Of a stretch of 64,000 bases of DNA, positions 53,720 to 62,528 are shown piece by piece. This stretch comes from HK1 sp965202875 (GTDB lineage Bacteria; Pseudomonadota; Gammaproteobacteria; HK1), in NCBI GenBank assembly GCA_965202875.1, contig OZ241870.1, positions 5,766,001 to 5,830,000 of the forward strand, given 5' to 3'. The number at the start of each line of letters is the position of its first letter. Positions within the stretch are counted from its first letter, which is position 1. Under the pieces are notes generated by a model. The model saw nothing but the letters and a program-made list of their open reading frames with translations, was not told the origin of the DNA and ran no database searches. Position numbers and translations under genes: made by a program.

Positions 53720-55492
53720 ATGACGGATCTCACGGATACCGCCGCGTGGCGCGCTCTCGCCGCGCACCACCCCCTGGTCGAGCCGTTGCACATGCGCGAT
53801 CTCTTCGAGAGCGATCCGGGCCGGTTCGAGCGCTGTTCGTTGCGCGCCTGCGGGATACTGCTCGATTACTCCAAGAACCGGGTGACGGACGAGACGATGC
53901 GCCTGCTCCGTGCGCTGGCCCGCGCGTGCGGAGTGACGGAGCGGGCCCGCGCGATGTTCTCCGGTGCACACATCAACACCACCGAGGACCGCTCGGTGCT
54001 GCACGCGCTACTGCGTGATTCGCGAGAGTCGCCGGTCTGCGAGGTGTACGACGCGATGCGTGCCGGTGTCGAGCGCGAGCTCGGCGCGATGGAGCGCTTC
54101 TCGGAGGCGGTGCGTTCGGGGAGGTGGCGCGGCTACACCGGGCAGCGGATCGCCGACGTGGTCAACATCGGCATCGGCGGGTCCGATCTCGGCCCGCGGA
54201 TGGTCTGCCGCGCGCTCGCGCCGCACGCCGGCGGGCCGCGGGTGCACTTCGTCTCCAACGTCGACGGCGCGCACCTGACCTCGACGCTTGCGGGACTCGA
54301 CCCTGCCTGCACGCTGTTCATCGTCGCGTCCAAGACCTTCACCACGCTGGAGACGATGACCAACGCCCGCGCCGCGCGCCGGTGGCTCACCAGCGCCTTG
54401 GGCGGCAGAACCGGTCAAGGCGGAGAGGCGGTATCCCGGGAACGGGGTGTCTCCTCGGGACAGCGTGTCCCTTTGGGACACGGGCGTCCCGCCCGCAATG
54501 GCGACGGAGTCGCCGTGGGCGGCGAGGGCGCTGTGGGCAGCGCCGCGGTGGCCCGGCACTTCGCGGCGGTGTCCGCCAACCGCGCGGCGGCCGTGGAGTT
54601 CGGGATCCACCCCGGCAGCGTGTTCACGATGTGGAACTGGGTCGGCGGTCGCTACTCGCTGTGGTCCTCGATCGGGCTGCCCATCGCGATCACGGCGGGC
54701 ATGGTGCGGTTCCGCGAGCTGCTGGCCGGCGCACACGCGATGGACCTCCACTTCCGCGACGCGCCGGTCGAGCGGAACATGCCGGTGATCCTCGCGCTGC
54801 TCGGCGTGTGGTACGCGAACTTCTTCGGGGCCGAGACCCATGCGGTGTTCGCCTACGACCAGCGCCTCGACCGCTTCGCCGCCCACTTGCAGCAGCTCGA
54901 CATGGAGAGCAACGGTAAGCGGGCAACCGTCGATTCGACGCCCGTGGACCACGCGACCGGGCCGATCGTGTGGGGCGAGCCGGGCACGGACGGGCAGCAC
55001 GCATTCTTCCAGTTGCTGCACCAGGGCACGCGACTCGTGCCCGCGGACTTCATCGTCGCGGCACGTTGCGGACACCCCCTCGAAGACCAGCATCGGCTTC
55101 TCGTCGCGAACTGCTTCGCCCAGACCGAGGCGCTGATGCAGGGGAGGACCGCGGCCGAGGTCCGGGCCAGGCTCGAAGCGGACGAAGCTCCGGCCCGGCA
55201 CGTCGAATCGCTGGCACCGCACAAGGTGTTCGAGGGCAACCGCCCGAGCAACACCCTGCTGTTCGAGCGTCTCGATGCGTTCACCCTCGGTGCGCTCGTC
55301 GCGCTCTACGAGCACAAGGTGTTCGTTCAGGGCGCGATCTGGAGGGTGAACTCCTTCGACCAGTGGGGGGTGGAGCTCGGCAAGGCACTCGCGACGAACA
55401 TCGCGGCCGAGCTCGAAGACCCCGGCGAAGCGCGGACGCACGACGCCTCGACCGCGGGGCTCATCGCCGAGTACCGGCGTCTTTCGCGCTGA
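53720..55492 (+). CDS. pgi: Glucose-6-phosphate isomerase with internal repeat insertion
   Basis: A 590-residue isomerase, about 40 residues above the usual 549. Family signatures are NIGIGGSDLGPRMVCRAL, VASKTFTTLETMTNA, GIHPGSVFTMWNWVGGRYSL and HQGTRLVPADFIVAA. Between WLTSALGG and AVARHFAAVSAN, residues about 229-276 are unrelated Gly/Arg/Ala-rich sequence encoded by a palindromic repeat. The frame is kept, and the insertion falls in a surface loop between two conserved elements. Activity may persist but should be tested. A stem-loop at the stop codon may end the transcript. Confidence 0.94.
   Translation: MTDLTDTAAWRALAAHHPLVEPLHMRDLFESDPGRFERCSLRACGILLDYSKNRVTDETMRLLRALARACGVTERARAMFSGAHINTTEDRSVLHALLRDSRESPVCEVYDAMRAGVERELGAMERFSEAVRSGRWRGYTGQRIADVVNIGIGGSDLGPRMVCRALAPHAGGPRVHFVSNVDGAHLTSTLAGLDPACTLFIVASKTFTTLETMTNARAARRWLTSALGGRTGQGGEAVSRERGVSSGQRVPLGHGRPARNGDGVAVGGEGAVGSAAVARHFAAVSANRAAAVEFGIHPGSVFTMWNWVGGRYSLWSSIGLPIAITAGMVRFRELLAGAHAMDLHFRDAPVERNMPVILALLGVWYANFFGAETHAVFAYDQRLDRFAAHLQQLDMESNGKRATVDSTPVDHATGPIVWGEPGTDGQHAFFQLLHQGTRLVPADFIVAARCGHPLEDQHRLLVANCFAQTEALMQGRTAAEVRARLEADEAPARHVESLAPHKVFEGNRPSNTLLFERLDAFTLGALVALYEHKVFVQGAIWRVNSFDQWGVELGKALATNIAAELEDPGEARTHDASTAGLIAEYRRLSR
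54402..54545 (+). repeat. Palindromic repeat inserted in frame in pgi
   Basis: The insertion includes TATCCCGGGAACGGGGTGTC and a palindrome GTGTCCC-TTTG-GGGACAC-like (GTGTCCCTTTGGGACAC) followed by GGGCGTCCCGCCCGC. The last word is shared with the dispersed blocks at 7878-7975 and 40851-41074. Length is a multiple of three relative to the normal gene. Confidence 0.7.
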
Positions 55493-55520
55493 CGCGGCAG
55501 GCGCTCCGCCGCGTCAGCGC
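55486..55520 (+). terminator. Stem-loop at the end of pgi
   Basis: GCGCTGACGCGGC, a 9-bp loop and GCCGCGTCAGCGC form a perfect 13-bp stem that overlaps the pgi stop codon. No T-tract follows, so it may act as an attenuating or stabilising hairpin or as a weak terminator. Confidence 0.55.
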
Positions 55521-55731
55521 GATGATGGTATTGTGAAAATGCGATGGTTATGATTGCCACCGGTTCGCGCTCTGAATCGGAGCCCGTTTTCCGGGGGGCG
55601 CACGACGGTCGAGCCGGCCGAAACAGGGTGGAGCGGCAGAGTACGTGGGCGGTAAAGCAACAGCGTGGTCGAACGGGAGGGGCCGCGCAGGCCGCCCGAC
55701 AGACAATTTCACATTACGCGGGGGATCAGCA

Positions 55732-56058
55732 ATGGCAAAAGTGACGGCACCGCAGCAGCCGATGACGAAGGCGCAGTTGTTGTCGGCGGTCGCGGAAGAG
55801 ACCGGATTGACCAGGAAGCAGGTCGCTGACGTCCTGGGATCGCTGGGAGGGCAGATCCAGCGTCACATCAAGAAGCGGGGGCCGGGCATGTTCACGCTTC
55901 CGGGGCTACTGAAGATCAAGACCGTGCGCAAGCCGGCGAGGAAGGCGCGCAAGGGCACCAATCCCTTTACGGGAGAGGAGATGACGTTTGCCGCGAAGCC
56001 CGCGCACACCGTCGTCAAGATCCAGCCGCTGAAGGGTCTGAAGGACATGGCGAACTGA
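55732..56058 (+). CDS. HU-family DNA-binding protein
   Basis: A 108-residue histone-like protein. PMTKAQLLSAVAEETGLTRK gives the helical dimer part, and RKGTNPFTGEEMTFAAKPAH the beta-arm and saddle. It belongs to a variant that carries a basic N-terminal extension (MAKVTAPQQ) and an internal KPARKARKG. It likely bends and compacts DNA. The ATG at 55732 follows GGGGATCAGCA, with a longer start at 55645 less likely. It ends before a strong bidirectional terminator. Confidence 0.88.
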   Translation: MAKVTAPQQPMTKAQLLSAVAEETGLTRKQVADVLGSLGGQIQRHIKKRGPGMFTLPGLLKIKTVRKPARKARKGTNPFTGEEMTFAAKPAHTVVKIQPLKGLKDMAN

Positions 56059-56104
56059 ACCGGGCGCCAACGGCGTACCGCGTCCGGCGGCACATCACCC
56101 GATC

Positions 56105-56141
56105 GAAGAAGAGCCCCGACGGACCTCGGGGCTCTTCTTCC
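56105..56141. terminator. Bidirectional Rho-independent terminator
   Basis: GAAGAAGAGCCCCGA, a 6-bp loop and TCGGGGCTCTTCTTC make a 15-bp stem. A-rich and T-rich ends serve both strands, so it can stop transcripts from the HU gene (plus) and dapD (minus), which converge here. Confidence 0.9.
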
Positions 56142-56171
56142 GTCAGTCTTCGGAGACGAACGACGGGCGCG

Positions 56172-56993
56172 CTACAACGTCCGTAACAATTCGTTGATCC
56201 CGACCTTCGATCGCGTGCGATCGTCGACCCGCTTGACGATCACCGCGCAGTACAGGCTGTACCTGCCGTCGCCCGAAGGCAGGCTGCCGGAGACGACGAC
56301 CGACCCGGTGGGGATCCGCCCGAACGACACTTCGCCGGATTCGCGGTCGTAGATCCGGGTGCTCTGGCCGATGTAGACCCCCATTGAGACCACCGATCCC
56401 CGTTCGACCACCACGCCCTCGACGATCTCGGAGCGGGCCCCGATGAAGCAGTCGTCCTCGATGATCGTCGGACTCGCCTGAAGCGGCTCAAGCACCCCGC
56501 CGATGCCGGCGCCCCCCGACAGGTGGACGTTCTTTCCTATCTGGGCGCAGCTACCGACCGTCGCCCACGTATCGACCATGGTGCCGCTGTCGACGTACGC
56601 GCCGAGGTTCACGTAGCAAGGCATGAGCACGACTCCGGGCGCGACGTAGGACCCGCGGCGCACGACGGCCGGCGGCACCACGCGGACGCCGCGCTCGCGG
56701 AACCCGGCGTCGTCCGTCTTTGCGTACTTGGTCGGGACCTTGTCGAAGTAGCGGGTGAACCCGCCTTCCATGACGTGGCTGTCGTCGAGCCGGAAGGAGA
56801 GGAGCACGGCCTTCTTCAGCCACTCGTTGACTCCCCAGCCGCCGGCGGCGGGCTCGGCGACTCGCGCCTTTCCCGCGTCGAGCAGGGCGATCGCCTCGGC
56901 GACCGCCTCCTTGACGGCGGGGTCGGCGTGCCGGGGGGAGAGGTCGCCACGCCGCTCGAACGCAGCTTCGATCACTGCCTTGATGTCTTCCAT
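56172..56993 (-). CDS. dapD: Tetrahydrodipicolinate N-succinyltransferase
   Basis: A 273-residue left-handed beta-helix acyltransferase in the succinylase branch of lysine and diaminopimelate synthesis. It has VMPCYVNLGAYVDSGTMVDT, WATVGSCAQIGKNVHLSGG and the hexapeptide-repeat core, with GVLEPLQASPTIIEDDCFIG. Length is standard (274 in E. coli). The ATG at 56993 opens MEDIKAVIEAAFERR, with GAGGAAAA upstream. Confidence 0.97.
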   Translation of the reverse strand: MEDIKAVIEAAFERRGDLSPRHADPAVKEAVAEAIALLDAGKARVAEPAAGGWGVNEWLKKAVLLSFRLDDSHVMEGGFTRYFDKVPTKYAKTDDAGFRERGVRVVPPAVVRRGSYVAPGVVLMPCYVNLGAYVDSGTMVDTWATVGSCAQIGKNVHLSGGAGIGGVLEPLQASPTIIEDDCFIGARSEIVEGVVVERGSVVSMGVYIGQSTRIYDRESGEVSFGRIPTGSVVVSGSLPSGDGRYSLYCAVIVKRVDDRTRSKVGINELLRTL

Positions 56994-57127
56994 GGTCGTT
57001 TTCCTCGGAGAAGAACCGGATGAGGTCGCCGGGCGGCGAGGCTGGCGGGGCGATTATCCGCGTTTCGAATCCGCGCCGAAACGGACCCACGTTGATGCAC
57101 CGGGCCGCGATTCCAGGGGGGCGACGG

Positions 57128-58243
57128 TCACGGCGCCTCCCGCGTCGCGCGGTCAGGGTTCGATCCGGCGCCGTCTCCCCCGTGGCGTGACAACGCCCAC
57201 TCGACATGCTCGCGCACGAGCGCCGAAGGATCGTCGCTCCGGCTCGCGAGCGCGGCGGTGACGGCAGGCGAGGGCGGGGCATTGCCGAGCGCCACCGCGA
57301 GGTTGCGCAGCCACCGCTCGTATCCGAGCCGGCGGAGCGCCATCCCCTCGGTGCGCTTCTCGTAGTCCTCGCGCGACCAGGTGAACAGATCGACGAGGGC
57401 GGCGGCGTCGAGCCCGTGGCGCGGGGTGAAGTCAGCCTCGGGGCTCGGGCGGGCGAAACGGTTCCAGGGGCAGGCGAGCTGGCAGTCGTCGCACCCGAAG
57501 ATGCGATTGCCTGCGAGGGGGCGGAGGGCAGGGGGGATCGGCCCGCGCAGCTCGATGGTGAGGTAGGAGATGCACAGCCGCGCGTCGAGCCGGTAGGGGG
57601 CGACGATCGCGCCGGTCGGGCAGGCGTCGAGGCAGGCGCGGCAGGTCCCGCAATGGTCCGCGGCCGGGGCGTCCGTGTCCAGGGGCAGGTCGGTGTAGAG
57701 CTCGCCGAGGAAAAACCAGGAGCCGGCGGTCCGGTTGACGAGGTTGGTGTGCTTGCCGATCCATCCAAGCCCGGCGTTGCGCGCGAGCGGCTTCTCCATG
57801 ACCGGGGCGCTGTCGGCGAAGGCGCGGTAGCCGAAGGGGCCGGCTTCGGACTCGATATGATCGGCGAGGCGCTGGAGGCGGCGGCGGATGAGCTTGTGGT
57901 AGTCGCGCCCGAGCGCGTACCGGGACACGTAACCGAGGGTCGGGTCGCCGAGCACCTCCTCGGGGTCGGCGCCGTCGCGGCGGTAGTCCATGCGCACGCT
58001 GATGATGCGGATGGTCCCTGGCACCAGCTCTGCGGGCCGTGCGCGGCGCGTGCCGTGGCGCGCCATGTACCCGAGCTCGCCGTGGTAGCCGGCGTCGAGC
58101 CACGTGAGCAGCGCGGCCTCGTCAGCGCTCAGGTCGATGCCGGTGATCGCGACCTGCTGGAAGCCGAGCTCCGCCCCCCGGCGCCGGACCGACTCGGTGA
58201 GCGCGGCGAAGTCGACGTCAGGGAGGAGAGATCGATCGGGCAC
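57128..58243 (-). CDS. queG: Epoxyqueuosine reductase
   Basis: A 371-residue cobalamin-dependent reductase making queuosine in tRNA. Two [4Fe-4S] motifs are visible: CGTCRACLDACPTGAI and CDDCQLACPWNR. The N-terminal domain has YMARHGTRRARPAELVPGTI, and GWIGKHTNLVNRTAGSWFFL is typical. A HEAT-like C-terminus follows. Cobalamin dependence fits the BtuF-like gene in the same region, though that link is only suggestive. Confidence 0.95.
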   Translation of the reverse strand: MPDRSLLPDVDFAALTESVRRRGAELGFQQVAITGIDLSADEAALLTWLDAGYHGELGYMARHGTRRARPAELVPGTIRIISVRMDYRRDGADPEEVLGDPTLGYVSRYALGRDYHKLIRRRLQRLADHIESEAGPFGYRAFADSAPVMEKPLARNAGLGWIGKHTNLVNRTAGSWFFLGELYTDLPLDTDAPAADHCGTCRACLDACPTGAIVAPYRLDARLCISYLTIELRGPIPPALRPLAGNRIFGCDDCQLACPWNRFARPSPEADFTPRHGLDAAALVDLFTWSREDYEKRTEGMALRRLGYERWLRNLAVALGNAPPSPAVTAALASRSDDPSALVREHVEWALSRHGGDGAGSNPDRATREAP

Positions 58244-58500
58244 GGGGGCGGCTGGGCACGGTGTGGCGCTACAGGTATGCGCGGGTTCGCGACTTTAGCT
58301 ATCCTAGCGCCTTTCCGTAAGAGTGAGTGCGGACGGAGCGGGGATGCACCCTTCGCCCGGAATCCGGTTCCAACGACGCCGGGTCGGGGCGTGGTTCGTA
58401 CAGGAGCGCCACCCCGGCGACGTCGGGCGACGTCGATTGCGTATTCCCGGCTTCGAGCCTCGTTCCCGTCCGATCCCCGTTCGCTTCGCAAGGAAGCAAC

Positions 58501-59574
58501 ATGAACCGAAAAATTCTGGTGCTTCCCGGCGACGGCATCGGCCCGGAGATCGTCGCCGAGGCGCTGAAGGTCCTCGAAGCCCTGCGGGGAACAGCCGATG
58601 CGGGGTTCGAGATCGAGCACGCGCCGATCGGCGGAGAGGCGATCGACGCGCATGGAGTGCCGCTGCCCGGGAAGACGCTGGAACGCGCCCGCGCCTGTGA
58701 CGCCCTATTGCTCGGAGCGGTGGGGGGGCCGAAATGGGATGGGCTCGATCGCGACCACCGCCCCGAACGTGGCCTGCTCTCCCTGCGGTCCGAGCTCGGC
58801 GTCTTCGCGAACTTCCGCCCGGCGATTGCCTGGCCGCAGCTCGCGGGCGCATCGACGCTCAGGCCCGAGGTGGTCCGCGGGCTCGACGTGCTGATCGTCC
58901 GCGAGCTCACCGGCGGGATCTACTTCGGCCGCCCGCGTGGGATCCGCGAGCGCGAGGACGGGCGGCGCGAGGGTTTCAACACCCTCGTGTACGCCGAGGA
59001 TGAGATCGAGCGGGTGTGCCGGGCCGCGTTCGAGGCCGCGCGCCGGCGCTCGGGCCGGGTGTGCTCGGTGGACAAGGCCAACGTGCTGGAGGCGAGCGAG
59101 CTGTGGCGCGAGGTGGCGGCGCGAGTCGGGTCCCGGTACGGCGACGTGGCACTGAGCCACATGTACGTGGACAATGCGGCGATGCAGCTCGTCCGCGCGC
59201 CGGGGCAGTTCGACGTCATCGTCACCTCCAACATGTTCGGCGACATCCTGTCGGATCTCGCGTCGATGCTGACCGGATCCATCGGGATGCTGCCGTCGGC
59301 GTCGCTCGACGCCACGGGGAAGGGTCTCTACGAGCCGATCCACGGAGCCGCGCCGGACATCGCCGGGCAGGGGGTGGCGAATCCGCTCGCGACCATCCTC
59401 TCGGTCGCGATGATGCTGCGCTACTCGCTCGGCGCGCCGGCGCTCTCGGATCGGATCGAGGCGGCGCTCGGCCGGGTGCTCGACGACGGACTGCGCACCG
59501 CGGACATCGAGTCGCCGGGCACGAGGGTGGTGGGTACCGCGGAGATGGGAGACGCGGTGGTCGCGGCGCTTTAG
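58501..59574 (+). CDS. leuB: 3-isopropylmalate dehydrogenase
   Basis: A 357-residue NAD-dependent enzyme of leucine synthesis. It shows LVLPGDGIGPEIVAEALKVL, LLGAVGGPKWD, VRELTGGIYFGRPRG, DKANVLEASELWREV and YEPIHGAAPDIAGQGVANPL. The ATG at 58501 follows AAGGAAG. leuC and leuD are not visible upstream (queG and a 257-bp gap lie there), so leuB is separated from its usual operon partners. It is followed by fimV-like and asd genes, the usual gammaproteobacterial surroundings. Confidence 0.96.
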   Translation: MNRKILVLPGDGIGPEIVAEALKVLEALRGTADAGFEIEHAPIGGEAIDAHGVPLPGKTLERARACDALLLGAVGGPKWDGLDRDHRPERGLLSLRSELGVFANFRPAIAWPQLAGASTLRPEVVRGLDVLIVRELTGGIYFGRPRGIREREDGRREGFNTLVYAEDEIERVCRAAFEAARRRSGRVCSVDKANVLEASELWREVAARVGSRYGDVALSHMYVDNAAMQLVRAPGQFDVIVTSNMFGDILSDLASMLTGSIGMLPSASLDATGKGLYEPIHGAAPDIAGQGVANPLATILSVAMMLRYSLGAPALSDRIEAALGRVLDDGLRTADIESPGTRVVGTAEMGDAVVAAL

Positions 59575-59805
59575 CGGGCGCGCCGCACCCGGTCCCGGGG
59601 CTCCGACGTGGATGGATTCCGGCGGCGTGTGCAGGGGGAAAGAGGGCTCCGGCGTCCAGGTCGTCGAAGAGGGTGGGATGATCTTTGCGCCACGAGCACC
59701 GGGCATCCGGCTGCGTCCGCCACTTGCGGACGACGCTCGGATGCGGAGGCGTCGTGCTCGTTGCAGTGACGGGATGCGGGGTGGCGATAGATGGACTCGG
59801 CAGTG

Positions 59806-61233
59806 ATGCGTAAGTCGATTGTGTGCGTGACGTGTCTCCTGATGTTCGCGTCGCGGACCGTGTCCGCGCTGGAGCTGGGAGCGATCGAGGCCCGATCCGC
59901 GCTGTATGAGCCGCTGGACGCGCGGATCGCCCTGCATGACGTCCGGATCGGCGACATCGAGGGGATGAGGGTGACGCTCGGCTCGCGATCCCAGTTCGAG
60001 GCCGCCGGGGTGCCGCGACCGTTCCATCTCACGCTCATCGAGTTCGCCGCCGTCAGGGAAGGCGAGGACGGACACATCCACTTGCGGACGTATGATCCGG
60101 TCATCGAGCCGTTTCTGACGTTCCTCATCGACGTCGATTGGCCGGGCGGACACGCCATCCGGGGATACAACCTGGACCTCGCGCCGGCGGCCCGTGGCGT
60201 AACCGGTGCGGTGGCGACCCGCCGTCCGGAGCGGGGAAGGGGATCCGACGCCCTCTCTGCCACGCCGGATTCGCCAACCGCGGGCGGAGCGGCGGATGCC
60301 GCCGCTACGACGCCCGCATCCCCGGCGGCGGTGGTCAAAAGCCGCCCGGCGGGTGGCTCCACCTATGGACCCGTCCGCAGGAACGAGACCCTCTGGCCGC
60401 TCGCTTCGCGGCTCCGGCCTGATGATTCCGTCAGTGTGCACCGCATGATGCTGGCGCTTCTCGAGGCGAACCCCGAAGCCTTCTACATCAGGAACATCAA
60501 TGCGTTGAGCGCGGGCGTGACTTTGCGCATCCCGACCCGGGACGAGATTGGTCCTGGAGATCGGTCGGCAGCGGTCGCCGAGGTGAAGCGTCAGAATCTG
60601 GCGTGGCAGGAGTACCGTGAAGGCCGGCGCAGAGCATCGACAACGGTTCGCACCGAACCGGCTGCGGCGCGGGCTCCCGCCCCGACCCCTGCTGCCCCGG
60701 CGCCTGACTCCGCACCGTCGTCTTCCGACGCCGGAACGCCTCCGGGCGGCCGGCTCGAAGTCCTGTCACCCGGACCGTCCCCGGATGCTGCCGCAGTGGA
60801 TGAAGGCGTGGATGTCCGGACGTTGCGCAACGAACTCTCCATCGCGATGGAGGAAGCGGACGCGAAGCGCCTCGAGAACGAGGAGATCAGGTCGCGCCTC
60901 ATCGAGACCGAGAACCACATCAAGGAGCTGTATCGTCTCATCAAGCTCAAGGACGAGGAGATCGCCGCCCTGAAGGCGACGGTCGATGCGCAGCCGGCGC
61001 CGGAGCCATCGCAGGCGCCGGCTGCGGCGCCGTCGGAGGCGGCGCCGACGCCTGCCTCCGAGCCGTCGGAAACAGAGCAGTCGCTGATCGCCGCCGCCTT
61101 CGACATGCTGCTGTTCAAGCGTGACGTGCCGTTGTCGATCAACTCCGGCTTCCTGGTCTGGGGCGTCATCCTCCTTCTGGTGATGCTCGGCGTCACGGCC
61201 ATGCGGCGGCGTCACGCCACGGCCGGCAGGTAA
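59806..61233 (+). CDS. FimV-like protein, short form (first paralogue)
   Basis: A 475-residue envelope protein. Signal peptide at 1-21 (MRKSIVCVTCLLMFASRTVS), then the FimV N-terminal beta domain (LELGAIEARSALYEPLDARI). Next is a LysM-like peptidoglycan-binding region (YGPVRRNETLWPLASRLRP and MMLALLEANPEAFYIRNINA), a Pro/Ala linker and a coiled coil (AKRLENEEIRSRLIETENHI). A C-terminal membrane segment (SGFLVWGVILLLVMLGVTAM) ends it. The cytoplasmic TPR-rich part of canonical FimV is missing, so it is a short form. FimV acts in polar assembly of type IV pili and secretion. The start is chosen to match ATGCGTAAG, shared with the paralogue at 62529. Confidence 0.85.
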   Translation: MRKSIVCVTCLLMFASRTVSALELGAIEARSALYEPLDARIALHDVRIGDIEGMRVTLGSRSQFEAAGVPRPFHLTLIEFAAVREGEDGHIHLRTYDPVIEPFLTFLIDVDWPGGHAIRGYNLDLAPAARGVTGAVATRRPERGRGSDALSATPDSPTAGGAADAAATTPASPAAVVKSRPAGGSTYGPVRRNETLWPLASRLRPDDSVSVHRMMLALLEANPEAFYIRNINALSAGVTLRIPTRDEIGPGDRSAAVAEVKRQNLAWQEYREGRRRASTTVRTEPAAARAPAPTPAAPAPDSAPSSSDAGTPPGGRLEVLSPGPSPDAAAVDEGVDVRTLRNELSIAMEEADAKRLENEEIRSRLIETENHIKELYRLIKLKDEEIAALKATVDAQPAPEPSQAPAAAPSEAAPTPASEPSETEQSLIAAAFDMLLFKRDVPLSINSGFLVWGVILLLVMLGVTAMRRRHATAGR

Positions 61234-61411
61234 GGCTCGCGCCTGTTTCCTCCGGCGATGCAGGTGGCGATCGCATCGGGAGCGCACCGTGGCGGGCCGG
61301 GGTGGCCGGAAACGCCGCCTTGACGAGACGCCTGCTCTCGTCGTCGTCCGGTAATGCAGGAGCAACGGGTGTGGCCGGTGATCCGCCACCGAAATGTCAG
61401 GGGTTGAAAAG

Positions 61412-62434
61412 ATGAACAGCATGTTCGACGTCGCGGTGGTCGGAGCGACCGGGGCGGTCGGCGAGGCGATGATCTCGATCCTCGAAGAGCGTGATTTCCC
61501 CGTCGGGAACCTCTATCCGCTCGCGAGCCGGCGCTCGGCCGGGTCGTGCATTCGGTTCCGGGGCGAGAGCCATACCGTGACGGATCTCGAGGAGTTCGAC
61601 TTCTCGAAGGCGCGGATCGGATTGTTCTCCGCCGGTGCGTCGGTCTCGGCCCGATTCGCGCCGCGAGCCGGGAAGGCCGGCTGCGTGGTCATCGACAACA
61701 GCTCGCAGTTCCGCTATGAGGACGACGTTCCGCTCGTCGTCCCCGAAGTCAACCCGAATGCGCTCATGACGTACGTCAACCGCAACATCATCGCGAATCC
61801 GAACTGTTCCACGATTCAGATGGTCGTCGCCCTCAAACCGCTCCACGCGGCGGCTGGTATCGAGCGGATCAACGTCGCGACCTACCAGTCGGTCTCGGGC
61901 ACCGGCAAGGAGGGGATCGACGAGCTGGCGAGGCAGACTGCGGCCCTGAGCGAGGGCAAGCGGGCCGAGAGCGCGGTCTATCCGAAGCAGATCGCGTTCA
62001 ACGTGCTCCCCCACATCGACGTCTTCATGGACAACGGCTATACGAAGGAAGAGATGAAGATGGTGTGGGAGACGCGGAAGATCATGGAGGACGACGCCAT
62101 CCGGGTGAACCCGACCACGGTCAGGGTTCCGGTGTTCTACGGTCATTCCGAGGCCGTCCATATGGAAACCCGCGTGAAGCTCAGCGCGGACGAAGCCCGC
62201 GGGATCCTCGCCGCGGCGCCCGGTGTGGTGGTGATGGACGAGCGGGCCGACGGCGGTTATCCGACCGCGGTCACGGAGTCGGAGGGAACGGACGCCGTGT
62301 TCGTGGGCCGGGTCCGCGAGGACATCTCCCATCCGCGGGGGCTCGACATGTGGGTGGTGTCCGACAACGTGCGCAAGGGGGCGGCGCTCAACAGCATCCA
62401 GATCGCCGAAATGCTGGTGAAGGACCACCTCTGA
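61412..62434 (+). CDS. asd: Aspartate-semialdehyde dehydrogenase
   Basis: A 340-residue enzyme of the lysine, threonine and methionine pathway. It has VAVVGATGAVGEAMISILEE, the catalytic Cys (C132) in NPNCSTIQM, and TYQSVSGTGKEGIDELARQT. HSEAVHMET and DNVRKGAALNSIQIAE are conserved. The start may be any of three nearby in-frame ATGs (61394, 61412, 61421); I prefer 61412. It lies between two FimV-like genes on the same strand. Confidence 0.95.
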   Translation: MNSMFDVAVVGATGAVGEAMISILEERDFPVGNLYPLASRRSAGSCIRFRGESHTVTDLEEFDFSKARIGLFSAGASVSARFAPRAGKAGCVVIDNSSQFRYEDDVPLVVPEVNPNALMTYVNRNIIANPNCSTIQMVVALKPLHAAAGIERINVATYQSVSGTGKEGIDELARQTAALSEGKRAESAVYPKQIAFNVLPHIDVFMDNGYTKEEMKMVWETRKIMEDDAIRVNPTTVRVPVFYGHSEAVHMETRVKLSADEARGILAAAPGVVVMDERADGGYPTAVTESEGTDAVFVGRVREDISHPRGLDMWVVSDNVRKGAALNSIQIAEMLVKDHL

Positions 62435-62528
62435 GTCACCGGTCCCGGAGAGATCGGAACGCTCCCGTCACCGGCAGAAGCTGTCCGGGTGGACGGCGGC
62501 CGTCGTGCGCTCGTCGCGTGGTGGGGTG

